Below are positions 18,339 through 26,662 of a stretch of 45,285 nt of DNA, piece after piece. Every line of letters begins with the position of its first letter. The stretch's first letter is position 1. The notes below the pieces were generated by a model. It did not search any database, had not been told where the DNA came from, and was given only the letters and a program-made list of their open reading frames with translations. The position numbers and the translations under genes were made by a program. The DNA is from an uncultured Clostridia bacterium. Lineage in GTDB: Bacteria > Bacillota > Clostridia > Christensenellales > Aristaeellaceae. Location of the stretch: positions 1-45,285 of the forward strand of contig CALVVZ010000004.1 of NCBI GenBank assembly GCA_944364075.1. The letters run 5' to 3'.

Positions 18339-18366
18339 TTTACAAACGCCGGAAAGATGGTATAAT
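18339..18366 (+). promoter_or_regulatory. Promoter of pduL
   Basis: TTTACA (18339-18344), 16 bp, TATAAT (18361-18366), about 30 nt before the pduL start. Confidence 0.7.
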
Positions 18367-18399
18367 ATTGAAGGACACAACAGAAAGGATGGATGTACG

Positions 18400-18972
18400 A
18401 TGAAACCGTTTATCGTTGAAACCTCCGCCCGTCACGTGCATGTAACCCAGCAGGACCTGGAGACGCTGTTCGGCGCGGGATATGAGCTGCATATCAAGAA
18501 GATGCTTTCCCAGCCCGGTCAGTATGCCAGCGAGGAGCGCGTGGATGTGGTGGGCCCCAAGAAGACCCTTTCCGGCGTGAGCATTCTGGGCCCGGTGCGC
18601 AGCGCCACCCAGGTGGAAATTTCTCTGACCGACGCCCGCTCCATCGGCGTGGCCGCCCCCATCCGCGAGTCCGGGGACATCGCGGGCAGCGGCGCCTGCA
18701 AGCTGGTGGGCCCCAAGGGCGAGGTGGAAATCAGCCAGGGCGTGATCGCTGCCAAGCGCCACATCCATATGACTCCCGCCGATGCCGAGGAAATGGGCGT
18801 GAAGGACAAGGACGTGGTCAGCGTGAAGCTGAACACCCCCGAGCGCGCGTTGACCTTCGGGGACGTGGTGGTGCGCGTGAGCGACAAGTTTGCGTTGGCC
18901 ATGCACATTGACACCGACGAGTCCAACGCCGCCTGCTGCGGCCGGGATACCATGGGCGAGATCGTCAAGTAA
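18400..18972 (+). CDS. pduL: PduL-type phosphate acyltransferase (phosphotransacetylase)
   Basis: A 190-residue PduL-family enzyme exchanging CoA for phosphate on acetyl-CoA (or propionyl-CoA). Two repeat halves each start with a zinc-binding histidine motif, ARHVHVTQQD (10-19) and AKRHIHMTPADA (about 120-131). It lacks the N-terminal encapsulation helix of microcompartment PduL, so it is cytosolic and most likely the housekeeping Pta replacement. With ackA next to it, it forms the acetyl-CoA to acetate ATP-yielding route. A terminator separates the two genes, so they can be expressed to different levels. Confidence 0.92.
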   Translation: MKPFIVETSARHVHVTQQDLETLFGAGYELHIKKMLSQPGQYASEERVDVVGPKKTLSGVSILGPVRSATQVEISLTDARSIGVAAPIRESGDIAGSGACKLVGPKGEVEISQGVIAAKRHIHMTPADAEEMGVKDKDVVSVKLNTPERALTFGDVVVRVSDKFALAMHIDTDESNAACCGRDTMGEIVK

Positions 18973-18989
18973 AATACGCGCACTTTTTC

Positions 18990-19038
18990 CCTATCCGGCG
19001 AGGGCCTTGGCCTTTGCCGGATAGGACTGTTCTTTTTT
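18990..19038 (+). terminator. Terminator between pduL and ackA
   Basis: CCTATCCGGC (18990-18999) and GCCGGATAGG (19016-19025) form a perfect 10-bp stem with a 16-nt loop, followed after five bases by TCTTTTTT. Confidence 0.85.
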
Positions 19039-19069
19039 GCACGGAACGGTCAGGGCGCGGCGAAGCTGC

Positions 19070-19099
19070 TTACCCTAGCGATTTCCATAAAAATATACG
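19070..19099 (+). promoter_or_regulatory. Weak candidate promoter of ackA
   Basis: TTACCC (19070-19075), 18 bp, TATACG (19094-19099). It is proposed mainly because a strong terminator stands between pduL and ackA. Confidence 0.3.
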
Positions 19100-19115
19100 T
19101 AAGGAGTCAAGACCC

Positions 19116-20324
19116 ATGAAAATTCTGGTTGTAAACGCGGGTTCCTCTTCCCTGAAGTACCAGCTCATCGATATGGAAGGTGAGAAGGTCATCGCCAAGG
19201 GCCAGGTGGAGCGCATTGCCATTGAGGGCGGCCACCTGAAGCAGACCTCCGCCGACAAGAAGGTTGTGGAGATCACCAAGTTTGTCAAGGACCACGTGGA
19301 AGCCACGGAAATGATGCTGGCCGCGCTGCAGGACCCCGAGAAGGGCGTCATCAAGAGCGTGGACGAAGTGGGCGCCGTGGGCCATCGCGTGCTGCATGGC
19401 GGCAAGGAGTTCTCCGAGTCCGTGGTGATCAACCAGCAGGTGAAGGACGCCATCCGCCGCTGCATCCCGCTGGGACCGCTCCACAACCCCGCCAACCTCA
19501 TGGGCATTGAAGCCTGCGAGAAGGTTATGCCCACCACGCCCCAGGTGGCCGTGTTCGATACCGCTTTCCATCAGACTATGCCGCCCAAGGCCTACATGTA
19601 CGGCGTGCCTAAGAAGTACGAGGAGACCATCGGCGTGCGCCGCTATGGGTTCCACGGCACCAGCCACCGCTATGTGAGCAAGCGGGTGTGCGAATTCCTG
19701 GGCGTGGACCCTGTGGGAACGAAGTTCATCATTTGCCACCTAGGCAACGGTTCCAGCCTTTCCGCGGTCAAGGACGGCAAGTGCCAGGATACTTCCATGG
19801 GCCTGACGCCTCTGGAAGGCCTGCTCATGGGCACCCGCTGCGGCAGCTGCGACCCGGCAGTGGTGCAGTTCATCGCCAACAGCGACAAGAAATCCGTGGA
19901 TGAAGTGCTGACCATGATGAACAAGCAGTCCGGCCTGCTGGGCATCGGCGGCAAGAGCGACATGCGCGACATCGACGCGGCGGCCGACGCCGGGGACAAG
20001 GACGCCATCCTGGCCCGGGATATGCTCATCTACGGCATCCAGAAGTACATCGGCTCCTACATGGCGGCGCTGCAGGGCGCGGATGCCATCATCTTTACCG
20101 CGGGCATCGGCGAGAACAACGCCCATCTGCGCCAGCGGGTGATCGAGGGCTTCGGATACATGGGTATCAAGCTTGATCTGGAAAAGAACGAGGCATGCAC
20201 GGCGCCCAATGTGAAGGAGACAGTCATTTCCACGCCCGACAGCACGGTGAAGGTCATCGTCATTCCCACCAACGAGGAGATCATGATCGCCCGCGATACG
20301 CTGGAACTGGTGAAAAAGGCGTAA
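19116..20324 (+). CDS. ackA: Acetate kinase
   Basis: A 402-residue enzyme converting acetyl phosphate plus ADP to acetate and ATP, of normal family length. The ASKHA-fold signatures are present: VNAGSSSLKYQL at the N-terminus, AFHQTMP, the GVRRYGFHGTSHRYVS block with the conserved Arg and His, and FTAGIGENN near the C-terminus. The frame is open 34 codons further upstream, but ATG at 19116 follows AAGGAG at 9 nt and starts the canonical MKILVVNAGSSS. It is the fermentative ATP-yielding step and pairs with pduL. Confidence 0.97.
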   Translation: MKILVVNAGSSSLKYQLIDMEGEKVIAKGQVERIAIEGGHLKQTSADKKVVEITKFVKDHVEATEMMLAALQDPEKGVIKSVDEVGAVGHRVLHGGKEFSESVVINQQVKDAIRRCIPLGPLHNPANLMGIEACEKVMPTTPQVAVFDTAFHQTMPPKAYMYGVPKKYEETIGVRRYGFHGTSHRYVSKRVCEFLGVDPVGTKFIICHLGNGSSLSAVKDGKCQDTSMGLTPLEGLLMGTRCGSCDPAVVQFIANSDKKSVDEVLTMMNKQSGLLGIGGKSDMRDIDAAADAGDKDAILARDMLIYGIQKYIGSYMAALQGADAIIFTAGIGENNAHLRQRVIEGFGYMGIKLDLEKNEACTAPNVKETVISTPDSTVKVIVIPTNEEIMIARDTLELVKKA

Positions 20325-20344
20325 ATTTCTTTCGCAAATTGCTG

Positions 20345-20373
20345 TTGACAATTTTGCGGGATACCTCTATAAT
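20345..20373 (+). promoter_or_regulatory. Consensus promoter of yceD-rpmF
   Basis: TTGACA (20345-20350), 17 bp, TATAAT (20368-20373). Perfect consensus and spacing, as expected for a ribosomal-protein operon. No clear terminator separates it from ackA. Confidence 0.85.
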
Positions 20374-20400
20374 AGCAAAGGTCACGTTTGAGGTGAGCGT

Positions 20401-20904
20401 ATGTTTTTGGACGTTTCCATCGCGCTGAAGCATCCCGGAGAGCCGTACGCCTTTCGGGTGGAGCAGGAGATCGCGCCCCAGGAAATTGGCGGCGAGACGG
20501 TAACCTTCGACCCCGCCGTGCTGGAAGGTACGTACAGCACCGAGGAGGAGCAGGTGACGGTGGAGGGCGAGCTGAGGACAGTGGCTCACGCGATGTGCGC
20601 GAACTGTATCGCGCCCGCGCAGGCGGAGGTCCGGGCGCCTTTTCGGGAAACGTTCCTGCGGGACGCCGATCCGGAGAACGACGAGCAGTATGCTTACTCC
20701 GGTTCCGCCATCGGGTTTGAAAAGCTGGCCATGTCCGTCGCAGTGCTGAACCTGCCCATGCGCTTCCTGTGCAAGGAGGATTGCCAGGGCTTGCTGCCCC
20801 AGTACGGCGGGGACATTGAAACTACCGCTCGCCAGAAGGAATTGCAGAAAGAGCATCCTTTTGCGGCATTGCAGCAATTGCTGACAAAGGATGAGGAGGT
20901 GTAA
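20401..20904 (+). CDS. yceD: DUF177/YceD family protein
   Basis: A 167-residue DUF177 protein. YceD homologues are needed for normal 23S rRNA accumulation, and the gene precedes rpmF in very many bacteria, as here (2-nt gap). The conserved cysteine pattern is visible as MCANC (about 65-69) and the C-terminal PMRFLCKEDCQGLLPQYG. It starts at ATG 20401, about 28 nt after the -10, so the 5' leader is very short. Confidence 0.88.
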   Translation: MFLDVSIALKHPGEPYAFRVEQEIAPQEIGGETVTFDPAVLEGTYSTEEEQVTVEGELRTVAHAMCANCIAPAQAEVRAPFRETFLRDADPENDEQYAYSGSAIGFEKLAMSVAVLNLPMRFLCKEDCQGLLPQYGGDIETTARQKELQKEHPFAALQQLLTKDEEV

Positions 20905-20906
20905 CT

Positions 20907-21101
20907 ATGGCCACTCCCAAGGGAAAAATCTCCAAGGCTCGCAAGCACAGCCGTCAGGCGAACTGGAAGCTGAGCCTGCCCGGCATTGTGGAATGCCCCC
21001 AGTGCCATCAGATGAAGCTGGCGCACCGGGTGTGCAAGCATTGCGGCTACTACAACGGCGTGCAGGTCGTCAAGATGGACGAGGATAAGAAGCAGGCCTG
21101 A
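20907..21101 (+). CDS. rpmF: 50S ribosomal protein L32
   Basis: A 64-residue zinc-type L32. The basic N-terminus MATPKGKISKARKHSRQ is followed by CPQC and CKHC, the four zinc-binding cysteines, so this is the zinc-dependent form. Its ribosome binding site GAGGAGG lies within the end of yceD. It is cotranscribed with yceD. Confidence 0.96.
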   Translation: MATPKGKISKARKHSRQANWKLSLPGIVECPQCHQMKLAHRVCKHCGYYNGVQVVKMDEDKKQA

Positions 21102-21127
21102 TTGCCGTCCATACAACTCGCGGACAA

Positions 21128-21358
21128 AGAGGAGTACCGGGCGATGCGCCAGTAGAGAGCGCGGTTCATCGGCTGAAAGACCGCGCGGGCGGCGAACCCG
21201 GGAAGGTCGCTTTGGAGAGCGTCCGGTGAGGGAGTCAGTCTCCTTAGCCGGGTGCGGGTGCGCCCGTTATCGCGCCCAGGAGGCGGCGACTCTGTCGTTC
21301 GCGAATGAAGGTGGTACCACGGAAAGCAGCTCCGTCCTTTGGGACGGGGCTGCTTTTT
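21128..21358 (+). ncRNA. T-box riboswitch, valine specifier, upstream of valS
   Basis: A tRNA-Val-sensing leader. Seen: AGTA of stem I in GAGGAGTACCGG; the probable specifier GTC (21206-21208) in GAAG-GTC-GCTTTGGAG; the T-box AAGGTGGTACCACGG (21308-21322); and a terminator AGCAGCTCCGTCC/GGACGGGGCTGCT with T-run (21325-21358). No promoter is visible in the 27 nt after rpmF, so it may regulate read-through from the yceD-rpmF promoter. The first gene after it is a small membrane protein, then valS. Confidence 0.9.
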
Positions 21359-21389
21359 GCATATGCGGCGCGCAGGAGGAGGTGATCCC

Positions 21390-21596
21390 ATGTCCTACGG
21401 AGAGAAAGTGCTGTCCCGGTTGAACGTGCCCGGGCTGGCGCTGTTGATCCTGGGGGCTGTCCTGGTATATGCGTCCGGCCCGGTGAGCGGCCGGCTGTTC
21501 CCCGGCAAGGGGGAAAAGGCAAACATTGCGGTAAAGGCGGCGGGATGCGCGATCGCCCTGGCGGGCGCGCTGCTGCTGCTGGACATTATCGGCTGA
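21390..21596 (+). CDS. Small two-helix membrane protein under T-box control
   Basis: A 68-residue protein of unknown family. Hydrophobic segments at about 13-32 and 46-67 are separated by a polar, Gly/Lys-rich loop, which predicts two membrane helices. Its Shine-Dalgarno AGGAGGTGATCC (21377-21388) is complementary over 12 nt to the usual bacterial 16S 3' end, so translation should be strong. It lies between the T-box and valS with an 18-nt gap to valS. Confidence 0.7.
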   Translation: MSYGEKVLSRLNVPGLALLILGAVLVYASGPVSGRLFPGKGEKANIAVKAAGCAIALAGALLLLDIIG

Positions 21597-21614
21597 GGAA
21601 GGAGAAAGACGCGC

Positions 21615-24341
21615 ATGGAAACGCAGAAGAACGGCGCGGAAATGGAAACCAAATTCAACCCCCAGGCCATCGAAGGCGACATTTATCAGGCGTGGGAGAA
21701 GAGCGGCGCCTTTACGGCGCATCGGGTGCCGGGCAAGAAGCCCTTCACCATCGTGATGCCTCCGCCTAATATCACCGGCCAGCTCCATATGGGCCACGCC
21801 ATGGACTGCACCCTGCAGGACGCAGCCATTCGCTATCACCGGATGAAGGGCGACCCGACCCTGTGGCTGCCGGGCACGGACCATGCGGCCATCGCCACGG
21901 AAGTGAAGATCGTCGAGGCCATGGCCCAGGAAGGCCTGACCAAGGACGGCATCGGCCGGGAAGCCTTCCTGGAGCGCGCGTGGAAATGGAAGGAAGAGTA
22001 CGGCGGGCGCATCGTGCATCAGCAGCGCCGCATGGGCGTGAGCTGCGACTGGAGCCGGGAACGCTTCACCATGGACGAGGGCTGCTCCAAGGCCGTGCGG
22101 GAAACCTTCTGCCGGCTGTATGAAAAGGGCCTGATGTACCGGGGCAATCGCTTGGTGAACTGGTGCCCCTGCTGCCAGACCTCCATTTCCGACGCGGAGG
22201 TGGAGTACAAGGAGCAGGACGGCCACTTCTGGCACCTGCTTTACCCGGTGAAGGAAACCGGCGAACTGCTGGAGCTGGCCACTACCCGCCCCGAAACCAT
22301 GTTGGGCGACACCGCCGTGGCCATCAATCCCGAGGATGAGCGCTACAAGCACCTGCACGGCTGCCATGTGATGCTGCCGCTGGTGAACCGCGAAATCCCC
22401 ATCGTGCTGGACGAGCACGCGGATATGACCAAGGGTACCGGCGTGGTCAAGATCACCCCCGCCCATGACCCCAACGACTTCGAGGTGGGCCAGCGTCATC
22501 AGCTGCCCATTGTCCGTGTGTTCACCTATGACGGGCATATGACCGGGCCTGCGGAGAAGGCTGCTTCCGACGAGCTGTTTGCTTCCGGCAAGGCCACGGT
22601 GAACGAACCCCATGTGCTGGACTGCGGCAAGTATGCCGGCATGACCACCGCGCAGGCCCGCAAGGCCATTGTGGCGGACCTGGAGGCATTGGGGTTGCTC
22701 AAGTCCGTGGAACCCATCAAGCATGAGGTGGGCGTTTGCTACCGCTGCCATACCACCATTGAACCCATGGTGTCCAAGCAGTGGTTCGTGGACATGAAGC
22801 CGCTGGCGAAGCCGGCCATTGAGGCGGTGACCAGCGGCAAGACCCAGTTTGTGCCCGCCCGCTTCACCAAGAACTACATGAACTGGATGGAGAACATCCG
22901 GGACTGGTGCGTAAGCCGTCAGCTCTGGTGGGGGCACCGGATTCCCGTGTGGTACTGCGACGAGTGCGGCGAAATGATGGTTCGCCGGGAGGACCCCACC
23001 GTATGCTCCAAGTGCGGCAGCGCGCATATCCATCAGGATGAGGACGTGCTGGATACCTGGTTCTCCTCCGCCCTGTGGCCCTTCTCCACCCTGGGCTGGC
23101 CCGAGAACACGGAGGACCTGAAATACTTCTATCCCACGGATGTGCTGGTGACCGGGTATGACATCATCACTTTCTGGGTCTCCCGGATGATTACCTGCGG
23201 CGTGGAGGAAATGGGGGAGACGCCCTTCAAGACCGTGCTGATTCACGGCCTGGTGCGGGACGAGCTGGGACGCAAGATGTCCAAGTCCCTGGGCAACGGT
23301 GTGGACCCCCTGGAAATCATCGATGAATACGGCGCGGACGCCCTGCGCTTCTCCCTGTCCATGGGCGTGAGCCCCGGCAACGACACCCGCTTCTCCAAGG
23401 AAAAGGTGGAGTCTGCCCGGAATTTCGCCAACAAGGTGTGGAACGCCTCCCGCTTTGTGCTCATGAACGTGGATACCCGCCGCCCGGTGGACCTGGCGCA
23501 GCTGACCCTGGCGGACCAGTGGATTTTGACCCGTTTCCAGGACGCTGTGCGGGACATCACCGCCCACAATGAGGAGGGCGACTTCGGCCTGTCCGCCACC
23601 CGCATTTACGATTTCGCCTGGAGCGAGTTCTGCGACTGGTACATCGAGTTGGCCAAGTCCCGCCTCACCGGCGAGGACGAAGCGGCCAAGCACAGCGTGC
23701 AGGCGGTGCTGCTGTACGTGCTGGAGGGCCTGCTGAAGCTGCTGCACCCCTTCATGCCCTTCCTCACCGAGCAGGTGTACAAGTATCTGCCCGGCACGGA
23801 AGGCTTCCTGATGCTGGCGCCCTGGCCGGAATGCAAGCCGGAGTATGACTTCCCGGCCCAGGAGCGGGAAATGCAGGGCATCATGGAGGTCATTCGCACC
23901 ATCCGCAACCTGCGGGCGGAAATGAACGTGGCCGCGTCTCGGCGCACCCGGCTGATGCTCCTGCCCGGCGAGGGCTGGAAGCAAGCCCTGGCGGAGGGCG
24001 AGCCTTATTTCAAACGCCTGGCAGGGGCGTCGGAAAGCCAGCTGATCGAAAGCCGCGACGCGGCGGGAGAAAAGACCGTCAGCGCCGTGTGCCTGGCGGG
24101 CGAGCTGTTCATTCCCCTGGGCGACCTGGTGGACTTTGAAAAGGAAATCGCCCGGCTGAACAAGGAACTGGCCACCGTGGAAAAGGAGGTCGAACGGGCC
24201 AAGGGCAAGCTCTCAAACCAGGGCTTCCTGAGCAAGGCCCCTGCCCAGCTGGTGGAAGCGGAAAAGGAAAAGCTGGAGGCCAACGGAAAGAAGGCCGCTT
24301 CCCTGACTGAACGCATTGCGGAGCTGAAGCAAAGCCTATGA
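21615..24341 (+). CDS. valS: Valine-tRNA ligase
   Basis: A 908-residue class I synthetase charging tRNA-Val. It shows HMGH (58-61) after PPPNITGQL, the editing domain with TTRPETMLGDTAVA and the GTGVVKITPAHDPNDFEVG block, zinc-like cysteine pairs CDEC and CSKC, the KMSKS loop at 554-558, and the C-terminal coiled coil typical of ValRS (about 835-905). ATG at 21615 has AAGGAG 10 nt before it. The length is slightly above the usual 880, from an N-terminal extension of about 10 residues. It is regulated by the T-box upstream. Its stop overlaps folC by four bases. Confidence 0.97.
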   Translation: METQKNGAEMETKFNPQAIEGDIYQAWEKSGAFTAHRVPGKKPFTIVMPPPNITGQLHMGHAMDCTLQDAAIRYHRMKGDPTLWLPGTDHAAIATEVKIVEAMAQEGLTKDGIGREAFLERAWKWKEEYGGRIVHQQRRMGVSCDWSRERFTMDEGCSKAVRETFCRLYEKGLMYRGNRLVNWCPCCQTSISDAEVEYKEQDGHFWHLLYPVKETGELLELATTRPETMLGDTAVAINPEDERYKHLHGCHVMLPLVNREIPIVLDEHADMTKGTGVVKITPAHDPNDFEVGQRHQLPIVRVFTYDGHMTGPAEKAASDELFASGKATVNEPHVLDCGKYAGMTTAQARKAIVADLEALGLLKSVEPIKHEVGVCYRCHTTIEPMVSKQWFVDMKPLAKPAIEAVTSGKTQFVPARFTKNYMNWMENIRDWCVSRQLWWGHRIPVWYCDECGEMMVRREDPTVCSKCGSAHIHQDEDVLDTWFSSALWPFSTLGWPENTEDLKYFYPTDVLVTGYDIITFWVSRMITCGVEEMGETPFKTVLIHGLVRDELGRKMSKSLGNGVDPLEIIDEYGADALRFSLSMGVSPGNDTRFSKEKVESARNFANKVWNASRFVLMNVDTRRPVDLAQLTLADQWILTRFQDAVRDITAHNEEGDFGLSATRIYDFAWSEFCDWYIELAKSRLTGEDEAAKHSVQAVLLYVLEGLLKLLHPFMPFLTEQVYKYLPGTEGFLMLAPWPECKPEYDFPAQEREMQGIMEVIRTIRNLRAEMNVAASRRTRLMLLPGEGWKQALAEGEPYFKRLAGASESQLIESRDAAGEKTVSAVCLAGELFIPLGDLVDFEKEIARLNKELATVEKEVERAKGKLSNQGFLSKAPAQLVEAEKEKLEANGKKAASLTERIAELKQSL

Positions 24342-25618
24342 GAAACGCCCAGGAAGTGATCGCGGCCATCCACGGCGCCCGGTATACCGGGCATAAGGTG
24401 GGACTGCAGAACACCCGCGCGCTGCTGGACGCCCTGGGCCTGGACTGCCGCGTCCCCGCCGTTCATGTGGCGGGGACCAACGGCAAGGGCAGCGTCTGCG
24501 CCATGGCCGAGCGCGTTTTGCGTCAGGCCGGGTATCACACGGGGCTGTATACTTCCCCTTTTCTGCAAGCGTATAACGAGCGCATACGCCTGGATGGCGA
24601 GCCTGTTTCCGACGCGCTGCTGGCACAGTATGGCAATCAGGTGCTGGACGCTGCGGCGGCGCTGGGGGAGCAGGGCATCCAGCCCACATCCTTTGAGCTG
24701 GGCACCGCGCTGGCGCTGCTGATCTTCCGGGCCTGCCGGGTGGATGTGATGGTTCTGGAGGTGGGCCTGGGCGGACGCCTGGACCCCACCAATGTGGTGG
24801 AACCGCTGGTGAGCGTGATTACCGCCATCGGGCTGGATCATATGCAGCTCCTGGGGGATACCGTCGAGGAAATTGCCGGGGAAAAGGCGGGCATTATCAA
24901 GCCCGGCGTGCCGGTGGTGTGCCACCCCGCCAAGGAAACGGTGGAAGCCGTGTTTGCCGCGCGGGCGGCGGAGCTTCATGCTCCGCTGACCCAGCTGCGG
25001 GCGGAGCAGCTGCTGCGGCCCGCCTGCGGGATGTATGGCTCCAGGGCGGAAATCCTTTGGGACGGCGCCCCCCTGTCCCTGCGGGTCAACCTGCCGGGGG
25101 CGCATCAGCTCACCAACGCCCTTACGGCGGTCTACGCCCTGCACGCGCTTTGGGACGCCGGAATCGCCGTTTCACGGGAGGCCGTGGAGGCGGGCATTGC
25201 CGCCGCGCGCTGGCCCGCACGGCTGGAATGGTGTGGGAATATCCTGCTGGACGGCGGACACAACGCCCAGGGCCTGACTGCTTTGAAAATCTATGGGGAT
25301 ACCTTCCTGTCGGAAAAGCGCCGGGCGCTGGTTACCGGCGTACTGGAGGATCATCTCCGGCCGGAAATGGTGGAGCTATTGGCATCCCTGGGGGAGCGCA
25401 TCTTTACGGTGACGCCGGAAAGCCCCAGAGCCATGACCGGCCAACAGCTGGCCGGGCTGCTTCGGACGGCGGGGCATGAGGCGCAAAGCGTGCCGGACCT
25501 GTCCCAGGCACTGACGCTGGCCCGCCAGGCCGCGGGCAAGGACGGCGTGGTTCTGGTTGCCGGATCGCTGTATCTGGCCGGGGCGGCCCGTACGGAATTG
25601 GGATTGCCCTGGCGCTGA
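24338..25618 (+). CDS. folC: Folylpolyglutamate synthase / dihydrofolate synthase
   Basis: A 426-residue Mur-ligase-family enzyme adding glutamate to folates, and possibly to dihydropteroate. The ATP-binding loop is HVAGTNGKGSVCAMAE (about 43-58). TSPFL, EVGLGGRLDPTN and AGEKAGIIKPG follow in family order, and LLDGGHNAQG marks the C-terminal domain. Its ATG overlaps the valS TGA (ATGA), so the two are translationally coupled; valS-folC pairing is common in Firmicutes. A terminator follows. Confidence 0.95.
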   Translation: MRNAQEVIAAIHGARYTGHKVGLQNTRALLDALGLDCRVPAVHVAGTNGKGSVCAMAERVLRQAGYHTGLYTSPFLQAYNERIRLDGEPVSDALLAQYGNQVLDAAAALGEQGIQPTSFELGTALALLIFRACRVDVMVLEVGLGGRLDPTNVVEPLVSVITAIGLDHMQLLGDTVEEIAGEKAGIIKPGVPVVCHPAKETVEAVFAARAAELHAPLTQLRAEQLLRPACGMYGSRAEILWDGAPLSLRVNLPGAHQLTNALTAVYALHALWDAGIAVSREAVEAGIAAARWPARLEWCGNILLDGGHNAQGLTALKIYGDTFLSEKRRALVTGVLEDHLRPEMVELLASLGERIFTVTPESPRAMTGQQLAGLLRTAGHEAQSVPDLSQALTLARQAAGKDGVVLVAGSLYLAGAARTELGLPWR

Positions 25619-25640
25619 AAATGTGATATACTGTAAAAAA

Positions 25641-25673
25641 CCTTCGAGTCCTCCGGGACCCGAAGGCCCTTTT
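25641..25673 (+). terminator. Terminator after folC
   Basis: CCTTCGAGTCC and GGGACCCGAAGG form a stem with a short loop and one bulge, followed by CCCTTTT. Confidence 0.75.
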
Positions 25674-25695
25674 ATGAAAAGAAGGAGGGCGCGCC

Positions 25696-26631
25696 ATGGC
25701 CTTTGTTCACGAGCCGGTGCTGCTGGCCGAGGTGCTCCAATGGATGAACGTCCGGGAAAACGGCGTGTATGCCGACGGCACCCTGGGCGGCGGCGGGCAC
25801 AGCGAAGCCATGCTCACCGCTTCGGGCGGTACTGCGGCGCTCTACGGCATTGACCGGGACGAAAACGCCATTGCCGCGGCTACGGCGCGGTTGGAGCGCT
25901 TCCCCGGCTTCCATGCCATCCATGGCAATTTTCATGACGCCAAGGCGCTGCTGGCGCAGGCCGGCGCGCCGCCCCTGGACGGCGCGCTGCTGGACCTGGG
26001 CGTTTCCTCGCCCCAGCTGGACCAGGCGGAGCGCGGCTTTTCCTACCATGAGGACGCGCCCCTGGACATGCGCATGGACCGCTCCCAAGGCCGGACGGCG
26101 GCGGAATTGCTGGCGGAGGTCAACGAAGGGGAGCTGACGCGCATCCTCCGAGAATACGGCGAAGAAAAGTGGGCGGCCCGCATTGCGCATTTTGTGGTGG
26201 AGCGGCGGCAGACGCAGCCCCTGCGCACCACCCAGGACCTGGTCCGGGTGGTGGACGCGGCCATTCCGAAGGCGGTGCGGCGCAAGGATGACGGCCACCC
26301 GGCCCGCCGTACCTTCCAGGCGGTGCGCATTGCCGTCAACGACGAGCTGGACCCGCTGGACGCCGCCCTGGAGGACTTCGTGGACTGCCTCAAGCCCGGT
26401 GGGCGGCTGCTGGTCATCACCTTTCATTCCCTGGAGGACAGGCTGACCAAGCGCTGCTTCCAGCGGCTGCAAAACCCGTGCGTTTGTCCGCCCAAGGCGC
26501 CGGTATGCACCTGCGGGCGCACGCCCAAGGCGCGCATCCTGGCCCGTGGCGCCGTGCCGCCCACGGCGGAGGAAGTGGCCCGGAATCCACGGGCGCGCAG
26601 CGCCAAGCTGCGGGTGGTGGAGAAGCTATAA
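25696..26631 (+). CDS. rsmH: 16S rRNA (cytosine-1402-N4)-methyltransferase
   Basis: A 311-residue SAM-dependent methyltransferase of the MraW/RsmH family. The N-terminal HEPVLLAEVL and the SAM loop DGTLGGGGHSEAML (about 31-45) are diagnostic, as are LDLGVSSPQLD and the C-terminal VITFHSLEDRLTK. It methylates N4 of C1402 in the ribosomal P site. Unusually it is not next to mraZ/ftsL of the division cluster but directly upstream of rsmI (31-nt gap). The ATG has GAAGGAGG in front. Confidence 0.95.
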   Translation: MAFVHEPVLLAEVLQWMNVRENGVYADGTLGGGGHSEAMLTASGGTAALYGIDRDENAIAAATARLERFPGFHAIHGNFHDAKALLAQAGAPPLDGALLDLGVSSPQLDQAERGFSYHEDAPLDMRMDRSQGRTAAELLAEVNEGELTRILREYGEEKWAARIAHFVVERRQTQPLRTTQDLVRVVDAAIPKAVRRKDDGHPARRTFQAVRIAVNDELDPLDAALEDFVDCLKPGGRLLVITFHSLEDRLTKRCFQRLQNPCVCPPKAPVCTCGRTPKARILARGAVPPTAEEVARNPRARSAKLRVVEKL

Positions 26632-26662
26632 CCCTTGTGCGATGAATTCGGAGGGAGAGCCT

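Noticed and set aside
18400..18972. PduL as part of a bacterial microcompartment
   Set aside because: No N-terminal encapsulation peptide and no shell or signature enzymes nearby; the ackA context argues for cytosolic acetate formation.
21267..23984. A 905-codon open frame on the minus strand across valS
   Set aside because: It is antisense to a certain valS with all catalytic motifs. The His/Gly/Gln-rich translation resembles no family and is a typical GC-rich shadow frame.
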